64,000 nt of DNA, taken from positions 391,890 through 455,889 of the forward strand of contig CAJUHH010000002.1 of assembly GCA_910585965.1 (NCBI GenBank), written 5' to 3'. The notes under the pieces are model-generated. The model worked only from the letters and a program-made list of their open reading frames with translations. It did not search any database and was not told the DNA's origin. Made by a program: the position numbers and the translations under genes. This DNA is from an uncultured Lachnospiraceae bacterium. Lineage in GTDB: Bacteria; Bacillota; Clostridia; Lachnospirales; Lachnospiraceae. Positions 44,972-52,428 of the stretch are shown here, piece after piece (position 1 is the first letter of the stretch; every line of letters begins with the position of its first letter).

Positions 44972-45556
44972 ATGGCAGAAATGATAAGAATTATTGATGA
45001 ACAGGGGCAGATAGCAACTCCGCTGCTGACACCATATCCGCACGATGAGGATAAATATGGTGTAGCTGATTATTTAGTGAAAGAGTATAAACTTCACTAT
45101 GCGTTCACAACAGTAATCTACGGGTTACGCACCCTTGAACTATTGGGGTGCGACAGGCTGGATATTCCAGAAGATACAGACCTATCAGATTTGCTCTATA
45201 TCGGATTAGGCATTTATTATGCTGTAGAGTCGGATATTTTTAATGATGCGATGGGAGTTTTGGCAAAGAAAAATGAGGAGCTTACCCAAGATGTTAATTT
45301 TTTTATAGCCGAAGCACTCCAATGGCTGCTCTATCTGATCGAGGAGGATATATCCAGATTTGATTGTGATGAATGCCTGTATGGAGAAGCTATTAGACTT
45401 CTCAGTGCATCGGCAGACCATAATATAAGGCTTATCATATATGGGCTGGAGCTAATGCAGAAAAGTTATTTGGTAGAAAAAATCGACCCACTGGTAATCC
45501 TTGGCTGTCAGGAAAGTTATCTGAGAGAGCATATGAAGATGGAAAAGACAGATTAA
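44972..45556 (+). CDS. Hypothetical protein
   Basis: A 194-residue acidic, helical soluble protein behind AAGGAGG. No motif is recognised. It follows the tyrosine recombinase by 115 bases on the same strand and may share its transcript. Confidence 0.6.
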   Translation: MAEMIRIIDEQGQIATPLLTPYPHDEDKYGVADYLVKEYKLHYAFTTVIYGLRTLELLGCDRLDIPEDTDLSDLLYIGLGIYYAVESDIFNDAMGVLAKKNEELTQDVNFFIAEALQWLLYLIEEDISRFDCDECLYGEAIRLLSASADHNIRLIIYGLELMQKSYLVEKIDPLVILGCQESYLREHMKMEKTD

Positions 45557-45595
45557 CGAATCGGTGCCGCCAGTATTTGGCTGGCGGCACTAACC

Positions 45596-46066
45596 TTAGA
45601 AGAAGCCCTTGAGGCTTTCTCGCAATATATTAATAATTTTGTGTATTCGGTTGTTGACCCCTTTCTGGCTCATGCCGACCTTTGCTGCGATAGCCCGTTC
45701 TGTGGCACCTTCGCTGAACAGGAGGATAATGATTCGATTCTGCTCGCTCAGGGCGTTGATGGCATCAGCGAGAGCCTCTGATAGTTCCAGTTCCATGATA
45801 TGGTCTTCCAAAGAGAACACATCGGCGGCCTCTATGCCTGTTTCCGACAGGGCATCAAGGGAAAGCGGATTGCCCTCTCGTTGTCTTGGGCAGTTGCGGC
45901 AGTTTGCCATGCAGCGGGTGCCATTCTCCAGCCTGCAGCGGGAGCTTCTTTCTGAACCTTTGAGGCTGCGCCAGTATAGTTGTTTGATTTCTAGGGTCAT
46001 GATGTCCATCGACAGATATTCGAAATAGTATTTTTTGAGTTCCATGTAATCATTGTAGTCAGACAT
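45596..46066 (-). CDS. Sigma-70 region 4-like regulator with cysteine cluster
   Basis: A 156-residue protein starting behind AGAGAGG. The C-terminal half is a sigma region 4 helix-turn-helix (S-E-G-A-T-E-R-A-I-A-A-K-V-G-M-S-Q-K-G-V-N-N-R). A middle C-x8-C-x3-C-x2-C cluster (about residues 58-73) could bind metal. Region 2 is absent. Such proteins are common on Firmicutes integrative elements and probably regulate element genes. Confidence 0.75.
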   Translation of the reverse strand: MSDYNDYMELKKYYFEYLSMDIMTLEIKQLYWRSLKGSERSSRCRLENGTRCMANCRNCPRQREGNPLSLDALSETGIEAADVFSLEDHIMELELSEALADAINALSEQNRIIILLFSEGATERAIAAKVGMSQKGVNNRIHKIINILRESLKGFF

Positions 46067-46692
46067 TTTTGCCTCTCTTTCCAGCCAGAGAGGCAGTGAC
46101 GGCAGGATGCCAAGAATCGGATTAACCCGCAGTACCCAGGTACGGCAAAAAAGATGCGCAGGAAACAAGGGTACTTACACCCCCACTCCCAACAACCGCC
46201 TTTATCACGGTCATAAGGATGTGGTATGTCGTATCCCGCCTCACTGCGCACATGTGGCCTGATATGAATTTGTTAATGGTTTCTAGTGTCTTAGCAGTCA
46301 ACTCCCCCGACCGCCAATGAAGATTTTCACCCCGCTTTCTGCGGTTTTATGTAGGGGTGCCTTGCTTAAATTAGATTATATAAGGGGAAAACGGCCACTC
46401 TCGAAATAAGAATGAAAAAGAACTCCTCGGAAAGAAAAAGAATCGAAAAGAATTCCACATTTGTCAATATGGTCGAAAAAACGTTAAAAGTATTGACAAA
46501 ATCGAACATGTGTGCTACAATGAAAGCATAAGTTAGATAAAACTAACTTGTAGGCACATTAAGATACCGAAGTATTCTACATATCTAATCTATCCGTTTT
46601 CCTCCCGATAATCGCAGAACTCGCCTCTTCTCTTGCAGGATGGGCGATGATGCGATTATTGTGTAAATTTGCAAAAAATAGGAGGGAACGAT
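46067..46692 (+). promoter_or_regulatory. Intergenic region with promoter and palindrome for the 46693 gene
   Basis: TTGACA (46493-46498), a 17-base spacer and TACAAT (46516-46521) form a strong promoter. Just after it, AAGTTAG and CTAACTT form a perfect 7-bp palindrome around 46532-46551, well placed for an operator. The rest of this 626-base stretch shows no gene that I can support. Confidence 0.6.
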
Positions 46693-47280
46693 ATGAGACA
46701 GATGACATACACGAGGGAATTGGATTATGACGGATACGTAGTCCACGGTTACAATGGAGACTTCCGTGACCGCATGGGGGATGCCGACTTCAAACCCATT
46801 CAAATGAAGCTGGCCAAGGCTGATGAGATGTCTAAGGAACGCCAAGAGAAGAGCTGGAACCACATACTGGAAACAGCAGATTCAGATTTGTTTGGAGATC
46901 TGGATCAGGTCGATTTCACCGAAAATTACGCCGCAATCGTCAAAGGCAAGCGCCCAGATTGGCAACTGAGTGCGTTTCGGGTTTCTGTTGGTATCATAGA
47001 ACTATTCTACAACAACATCGAGACTAAGGATTATGTCTTTCTCTGGGTTACAAGCAATCATGGTACTGTAAGGTTGAAGTTCGAGTGTGCCAAAAATTGT
47101 TTCGGATTCAAGCCAACATACTGTGTGAATTGCCATCGTAATCAGACTGATATTGAAGAGGATTTAGGCTATATCCGTAACGAAGTAATACTCAAACTCA
47201 AAGACCCCAAAAAGACAGATGACAATCTCTTTCACGACCACAATACGATTATCGAAATAACAGAATATGCCGGTGTCTAA
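46693..47280 (+). CDS. Hypothetical protein
   Basis: A 195-residue soluble protein behind AGGAGGG. It has four cysteines, including C-V-N-C-H near residue 155, and no recognised domain. It has its own promoter and a terminator directly after the stop, so it is a single-gene unit. Function unknown. Confidence 0.6.
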   Translation: MRQMTYTRELDYDGYVVHGYNGDFRDRMGDADFKPIQMKLAKADEMSKERQEKSWNHILETADSDLFGDLDQVDFTENYAAIVKGKRPDWQLSAFRVSVGIIELFYNNIETKDYVFLWVTSNHGTVRLKFECAKNCFGFKPTYCVNCHRNQTDIEEDLGYIRNEVILKLKDPKKTDDNLFHDHNTIIEITEYAGV

Positions 47281-47289
47281 AACCTGCAC

Positions 47290-47326
47290 GGCCACATGCG
47301 AAAAACATGTGGCCATTCTCTTTTTT
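47290..47326 (+). terminator. Rho-independent terminator
   Basis: GGCCACATG (47290-47298) pairs with CATGTGGCC (47306-47314), followed by a T-rich run. Confidence 0.8.
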
Positions 47327-47380
47327 GTTATCTGAAAAAATGATATAATAAATTACTTTACTGCGGATGGGGGTGTGGAA

Positions 47381-48676
47381 ATGGGAATAGCCAAAAAACA
47401 ACAAACAGAACATAGGCCTATTAAAACAACAATCAGTGGTACTCTGACCAGCATCCGCAAAAATAGGGAGAATGCTCAGAAGCTGCTCGAGTTACTTGAG
47501 AATAATGATGATTTTTATGGTAAAGAACCGCAATTTATTAAAATAGCATTAGGTGGACGAAATTATAATGGTATTGATAATCTAGATACGTTGTATCAAT
47601 CTTTCTGTGAAGCATATATAATCCGATTATTAGAAGAACGTGTTCATCCCCAAAAATATTTATATCTGCTGTTTGCTATATTTGGATTCTTGCCCAATTA
47701 TAGGGATTTGGGCGTAGGAGAACGATATGAAAAATTTGTAAAAGAAAACCCAGACATGAGATTCAAAAAGGGGGCTAAGGCTATAGCGAAACTAAAAGAT
47801 CCCAGTAGCAGTCTTCAAAAAATTGAGAACGAAAAAATAGATGAGGTAGCTACACAGCTTGAAAAAGCTATCATCAAAAATGGGGGAAGTCTAGGTTTTG
47901 TATCTGCGGTTATTGATGAGCTGGCAGAAAAATTTCCAGAAGGGTTACCCGAAGAACTTCCAGCAGATTTTCTGAAACATATTACAATAGAATCATTTTC
48001 GGATAAAAATTCGTTACAAGATGGAATCTCTGAGAACGATAAAATAGAACACACGGGGCAAGTACCGAATATTACCATAGAAATATCAGACGAAGGAACA
48101 GTGGCGAATGAATTGGCATCAGAAGATTCAACGCCGGAAAAATTGATAGCCATACAAAGTTGGTTCCAGGCATGGCGGAGTATCTTAAAAACAAGAAAAG
48201 GGATAATAACTGCGCTGGCTGTCGTTTCAATAATCTCTGTTATAGTAGTGATTATTCTTGCCATATATATTACCACACTTGGAGGTAGCGATCCCCCTTC
48301 CGGGGAACTTCCCATTCTAATTTCGGAAGGAGCAGAATATAATTTTGAACTTGATGCCGGCAAAGGTAAAATTATAGAGATTCAAGGCATACCTGGTGAC
48401 GCCGACATAGGGAATTTAGAAATATTGTTCAGTCCAGAGAATACAGATTTGATAACAGTTAAAAAAATAGCTGCCGATAAATCCCAGACACTGCAATTAT
48501 TAATCAGGGCACAGGAGATCAGAAACAGAAAAATTGAAAAATGGGAAGATGAAAGCAAAATAACTGTTACGATTGTAATCACATACGAAAAGCACAGTTC
48601 TTTATGCATGAATGTTACGGTAGTGCCGGATTCGGAAGAAGGATCCAGTGTAGATCCCCTTAGAGAATGGAGGTGA
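47381..48676 (+). CDS. Single-pass membrane protein of unknown function
   Basis: A 431-residue protein. About 270 cytoplasmic residues are predicted helical, with a basic N-terminus and an S-I-R-K-N-R-E-N-A-Q-K-L-L-E-L-L segment. One membrane helix (about 273-297) and a 135-residue beta-rich outer domain follow. No enzymatic motif. The next gene starts seven bases later and encodes a surface protein, so the two probably act together. Start taken at ATG 47381; GTG 47375 is an alternative. Confidence 0.65.
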   Translation: MGIAKKQQTEHRPIKTTISGTLTSIRKNRENAQKLLELLENNDDFYGKEPQFIKIALGGRNYNGIDNLDTLYQSFCEAYIIRLLEERVHPQKYLYLLFAIFGFLPNYRDLGVGERYEKFVKENPDMRFKKGAKAIAKLKDPSSSLQKIENEKIDEVATQLEKAIIKNGGSLGFVSAVIDELAEKFPEGLPEELPADFLKHITIESFSDKNSLQDGISENDKIEHTGQVPNITIEISDEGTVANELASEDSTPEKLIAIQSWFQAWRSILKTRKGIITALAVVSIISVIVVIILAIYITTLGGSDPPSGELPILISEGAEYNFELDAGKGKIIEIQGIPGDADIGNLEILFSPENTDLITVKKIAADKSQTLQLLIRAQEIRNRKIEKWEDESKITVTIVITYEKHSSLCMNVTVVPDSEEGSSVDPLREWR

Positions 48677-48682
48677 GGACTG

Positions 48683-49975
48683 ATGCTAAAGCAGCCTAAA
48701 GCAAAAAAAATTGTTCAGTATATGGCTCTGTCTACCATACTGTTTTCCATAGCAACCATACTAATTCCGATGAGCGTTTCAGCTTATTGGGATAATCTAG
48801 GCGGGCGTCCGGCATTGACGCTTACTGATGGGGACGAGAATGGAGACGGTGCTACATTCCTTGATGAAGAAGGTAACCCACGCAGTTTTATTGGGGATTA
48901 TACACCAGTTTTTAATTCCATTGTCAATAATCCGAATTATGGTGATGAGCGCAACTTTGTTACGGCTCTTGCAATAGATCAGGATATGCATGGAGCCTGG
49001 AATTCTAACACGATTACCGCAGAAGATGGCCAGGTGTACTTGGTACGAATATATGTCCATAATAACAACCCCAATGGCGAAGATGCCACAGCCACCGGTA
49101 CTAAGGTTGCATTCAGTATCCCGACAGCGTCGAGTGACCAGATTGAGGTAGGTGGCTGGATTAATTCCGATAATGCCAATGCCACCCAAATTTATGACGA
49201 TATTTCATTTCAAGCTCCTGATGGCCAGTCCTTCCATTTGGAATATGTGTATGGATCTGCTATGTTGTATAATAAGGGATTTGCTGGTCTAAGTGGTACT
49301 GGTTTTCCAGATGATTCTATTGTGACAAATGCATCCAGTGGTGGAGCTTTAATAGGATATGAAGATTTTAACGGCAGGATTCCAGGCTGTTTTGAATACA
49401 CTCAGATTGTCACTATCAAGGTCAAGGTGGTTTATGACCATGAATTCGAACTGGATGTTAAAGTACGTCTTGCTGGCACGCATGATGAGTTCACCGAATC
49501 CGTTGACGCTAAGGTTGGCGATAAGGTTGAATATCAAATTGAGTTCCACAACAATACTGCCAATGACATCCAAGAGAACGTGATTATTCGCGATGTTCTA
49601 CCAAACAACATGGTCTATGTTGGCAATACTACTTACCTCTACAACTCCAACCATAAAGACGGTAAGCAAATCCCTCAGGATGGTGACCTCTTTGATGGTG
49701 GTATGAACATCGGCAATTATGAGCCTAATGCATCTGGTTGGGTGCGTTTTACTGCTGAAGTCACTGATAAGAGTCTTGAAGAAGGGGATAATGTTCTCGT
49801 GAATTGGGCACAGGGCATGGTCAAAGCGACAATTCATCAGGATCACGCAAAAACAATGGTACAGAAACCTAAAATAACTCACACTATTATAACAGGTTTG
49901 CTGTGTGTATTGTTGGTGCTGTGCCTATTAATCATCATCTATCTGCTTCTAAAATTACGGCGCACTCCCAAATAA
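48683..49975 (+). CDS. DUF11-type surface protein with C-terminal anchor
   Basis: A 430-residue protein with an N-terminal signal/anchor (about 10-33) and an N-terminal beta domain. A DUF11 repeat follows (about 265-375; V-G-D-K-V-E-Y-Q-I-E-F-H-N-N and V-I-I-R-D-V-L-P-N-N-M). A C-terminal membrane helix (about 398-422) ends in R-R. DUF11 modules are typical of secreted adhesive or envelope proteins. With the 47381 protein it forms a two-gene membrane unit ending in a terminator. Confidence 0.72.
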   Translation: MLKQPKAKKIVQYMALSTILFSIATILIPMSVSAYWDNLGGRPALTLTDGDENGDGATFLDEEGNPRSFIGDYTPVFNSIVNNPNYGDERNFVTALAIDQDMHGAWNSNTITAEDGQVYLVRIYVHNNNPNGEDATATGTKVAFSIPTASSDQIEVGGWINSDNANATQIYDDISFQAPDGQSFHLEYVYGSAMLYNKGFAGLSGTGFPDDSIVTNASSGGALIGYEDFNGRIPGCFEYTQIVTIKVKVVYDHEFELDVKVRLAGTHDEFTESVDAKVGDKVEYQIEFHNNTANDIQENVIIRDVLPNNMVYVGNTTYLYNSNHKDGKQIPQDGDLFDGGMNIGNYEPNASGWVRFTAEVTDKSLEEGDNVLVNWAQGMVKATIHQDHAKTMVQKPKITHTIITGLLCVLLVLCLLIIIYLLLKLRRTPK

Positions 49976-50005
49976 GTATTACAATTTCATAAATTCAGGA
50001 CACTT

Positions 50006-50052
50006 ATAAGCCTGTTCCGCACATTCTTCAGTGCAGGACAGGCTTATTTTTT
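50006..50052 (+). terminator. Rho-independent terminator after the DUF11 gene
   Basis: ATAAGCCTGTTCC pairs with GGACAGGCTTAT (one bulge), an inner GCAC/GTGC stem lies in the loop, and six T follow. Confidence 0.8.
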
Positions 50053-50162
50053 GCGCCTTTTTCAGGAAAATTTTGTTTTCACTACTCAAACAGAGAAAGC
50101 GAGTCCTTTCTGTTGTAGAGGGATAAAACAGCCCTCCCAAAAATCAAAAGGAGGTTTTCACA

Positions 50163-50486
50163 ATGGGAAGACAAAGAAACAATAACAGGAATTATGCCTA
50201 CAACACTTATGACGCCCCGCCGGAGGCGGAGGACATTATCAGCCTCATCCCGGCAGGTGCAGGGGAGTATGTACATCCGGAAGAATTCACGGAGTCTGCC
50301 GCGTTGTCGATTCTTCAGAACCGCAGGGATGTGCTGTTCGCCAAATCCATCATGGAGAACACAGGCGGGCTGGCCTTCATGGCCTCTAAATTATCCGAGA
50401 CGGCACCGCTGGGACGCGAGTATTATGAAGCCATACTGGCGGTGTACGCCAGGAAGAGCCTGCAGCAGATGATGGAAAGGAGGTAG
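50163..50486 (+). CDS. Small hypothetical protein of the mobilisation region
   Basis: A 107-residue protein behind AAAGGAGG. The N-terminus is Asn/Tyr-rich and the rest helical (S-I-L-Q-N-R-R-D-V-L-F-A-K-S-I). It begins the GC-richer right half of the element. No recognised function. Confidence 0.6.
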   Translation: MGRQRNNNRNYAYNTYDAPPEAEDIISLIPAGAGEYVHPEEFTESAALSILQNRRDVLFAKSIMENTGGLAFMASKLSETAPLGREYYEAILAVYARKSLQQMMERR

Positions 50487-50491
50487 CCGGA

Positions 50492-50746
50492 ATGGATGAA
50501 TACACAGTTATCGCTATACTTATTTTTGCGCTTCTGCTTATGGTCATCGCGCTGCTTTGGCTTGCCGATACGGTTTTTTTCTATTCCGGCAGGCTGGCAA
50601 AGTTGCAGGAAGAAAACAAGTATCTCCGTCAGCTGATCCAGGATGAGTTTCTGTTGGACAATGATGGCATGGAAGCTTTTAGCAAGATGTTCAGCGCCGC
50701 CTGCCTGCACGGGTTCAGGGACAGCGGAATGGATATGGATGTCTGA
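50492..50746 (+). CDS. Small membrane-anchored protein
   Basis: An 84-residue protein with one N-terminal membrane helix (about 5-28), a short coiled coil (L-A-K-L-Q-E-E-N-K-Y-L-R-Q-L) and an acidic tail. Its ATG follows the previous stop by five bases. Unknown function. Confidence 0.6.
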   Translation: MDEYTVIAILIFALLLMVIALLWLADTVFFYSGRLAKLQEENKYLRQLIQDEFLLDNDGMEAFSKMFSAACLHGFRDSGMDMDV

Positions 50747-50788
50747 GACGCTGCCAATGGACAGGGTTGTGCAACGCCCGTACCGTAA

Positions 50789-50895
50789 AAGTTATGCTCA
50801 CGGCGTAAGCATAACTTACATATTTCCACGGTTTTTGGCGGGGAGGCGTTATAATCGCACCAATCGCCCGCCGGTTTGACAGCCTGTCAAATCGG
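50789..50895. promoter_or_regulatory. Two palindromes upstream of the methyltransferase genes
   Basis: AAGTTATGCT (50789-50798) and AGCATAACTT (50808-50817) are a perfect 10-bp inverted repeat. TTTGACA (50875-50881) and TGTCAAA (50885-50891) form a second, extended to 11 bp with one mismatch. A TATAAT-like box (GTTATAAT) lies between them. Operator or leader structures are plausible. Confidence 0.5.
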
Positions 50896-50931
50896 TGTGG
50901 CAATAAAAATTAAATAGTAGGGAAGGACTGC

Positions 50932-51570
50932 ATGGTTTTGGATGCTATGAAAATAAAAGCCCCTATACTGCCGGGCACAATGTCAAAGGGCGCGTCTACG
51001 GTAATCGTTGACCCGCCCTGGAATGTGCAGCAGCGTGGAAATTATGGTGCGGTAAACCACTACAAGCTCATGACGCTGGAGCTGATCAAAGCCCTGCCGG
51101 TCGGGGGCCTCTGTGCGGAAAATGCGCACTGCTGGCTCTGGGTCACCAATGCCACGATGGAAGACGGGTTTTCCATTCTAAGGGCATGGGGCTTCACACC
51201 CCGTTCTATTTTCACATGGTTTAAGCCCCGGCTCGGCCTTGGCGTATATCTGAGGAACTGTACCGAGCACTGCATTTTAGCTACCCGCGGCAAAGCGCCG
51301 GTCAGGGTAAAAAACCAGCCAAATGTTGGGATTTTCCCCATACAAGACCACAGCCATAAGCCGGAGGAATTTTACGACATCGTGGAGCGTGTGTCTCCTG
51401 GCCCGTATCTGGAACTGTTTGCCCGCCGCCCCCGGCACGGCTGGGCGGCCTGGGGGAATGAGATTGACTCGGACGTAGCCATCCCCGGCTACCCGGTGCC
51501 CAAATACAGCGACACCATCCTGTCTGCTTTGCCAGACAGCAAAAACAAAAAGGAGGACAAAAATAAATGA
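50932..51570 (+). CDS. MT-A70 family adenine methyltransferase (copy 1)
   Basis: A 212-residue Rossmann-fold methyltransferase with the D-P-P-W catalytic motif at residues 27-30 and W-V-T-N-A for the SAM pocket. Relatives methylate N6 of adenine in DNA or RNA. The second copy starts in the last four bases of this gene. The two share a run of about 41 identical residues in their C-terminal halves, so they arose by duplication. Confidence 0.87.
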   Translation: MVLDAMKIKAPILPGTMSKGASTVIVDPPWNVQQRGNYGAVNHYKLMTLELIKALPVGGLCAENAHCWLWVTNATMEDGFSILRAWGFTPRSIFTWFKPRLGLGVYLRNCTEHCILATRGKAPVRVKNQPNVGIFPIQDHSHKPEEFYDIVERVSPGPYLELFARRPRHGWAAWGNEIDSDVAIPGYPVPKYSDTILSALPDSKNKKEDKNK

Positions 51571-52190
51571 GTGTTGATGCAATGACAATAGATAAGCCTA
51601 TATTCCCGGATACATTGGCAAACGGAGCCGCCACTGTGGTGGTCGACCCGCCCTGGGATGTACTGCAGCATGGGCTGCATGGCGCTGTCAGATATTACAG
51701 TTTGTTAAAACCGTTTCGGATCAAGGATATGCCTGTTGCAGACCTTTGTAAAGAAAATGCCCATTTGTGGCTCTGGGTGACGAATGGCGCCCTACGCATC
51801 GGTTATGACATTTTAGAGAGCTGGGGCTTTACGCCGCGTTCAACTTTTACATGGGTGAAGCCGCGCATCGGGTTGGGGGCATATCTGCGCAATGCCACAG
51901 AACACTGTCTGCTGGGAACACGCGGCAAGGCACCGGTAAAATATAAAAGCCAGCCGAACTGGGGCTTCTTCCCGGTGCAGGATCATTCCCATAAGCCGGA
52001 GGAATTTTATGACATCGTGGAGCGTGTATCCCCCGGCCCATACTTAGAGCTGTTTGCCCGCCGTCCCCGCCATGGCTGGGCAGCTTGGGGGAATGAGATC
52101 GCATCCGATGTGGTCATCCCCGGATTCCCGGTGCCAGAGTACAGCGATACCCTGCTAAAGGACTTTCAGAAGAAAACGGAGGGAGTGTGA
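51567..52190 (+). CDS. MT-A70 family adenine methyltransferase (copy 2)
   Basis: A 207-residue paralogue of the preceding protein with D-P-P-W at residues 28-31 and W-V-T-N-G. It overlaps its neighbour by ATGA, so translation is coupled. The divergent N-terminal halves suggest different target recognition or a heterodimer like METTL3/METTL14; both copies keep D-P-P-W. On mobile elements such enzymes can protect from restriction. Confidence 0.87.
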   Translation: MSVDAMTIDKPIFPDTLANGAATVVVDPPWDVLQHGLHGAVRYYSLLKPFRIKDMPVADLCKENAHLWLWVTNGALRIGYDILESWGFTPRSTFTWVKPRIGLGAYLRNATEHCLLGTRGKAPVKYKSQPNWGFFPVQDHSHKPEEFYDIVERVSPGPYLELFARRPRHGWAAWGNEIASDVVIPGFPVPEYSDTLLKDFQKKTEGV

Positions 52191-52196
52191 TGGCTT

Positions 52197-52415
52197 ATGT
52201 TCGGATACGGAGACAGGGAGCAGCGCGGCCACGGCCGATGGATTCAGTATATCTTCGAGACGGCGCTCATCATCGCCGTCAGCGGCTATCTGATCCGGCT
52301 GGGTGTGCGGTTCTTTCTCGAGGTCTGGTGGGTGCTGCTCATTATTGCAGCGGTGATAACTGGGGCAGCCATTGGCTGGCATATCTGGAAAAACCGGCAT
52401 GGGGACAGATGGTAA
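52197..52415 (+). CDS. Small two-helix membrane protein
   Basis: A 72-residue protein with two hydrophobic helices (about 20-36 and 42-60) and basic ends. GGAGGGAG lies just upstream. A competing frame (52187) lacks any membrane or domain pattern and is less likely. It lies directly before the ATPase gene and could be its membrane partner. Confidence 0.6.
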   Translation: MFGYGDREQRGHGRWIQYIFETALIIAVSGYLIRLGVRFFLEVWWVLLIIAAVITGAAIGWHIWKNRHGDRW

Positions 52416-52428
52416 AGGAGGCGGCATT

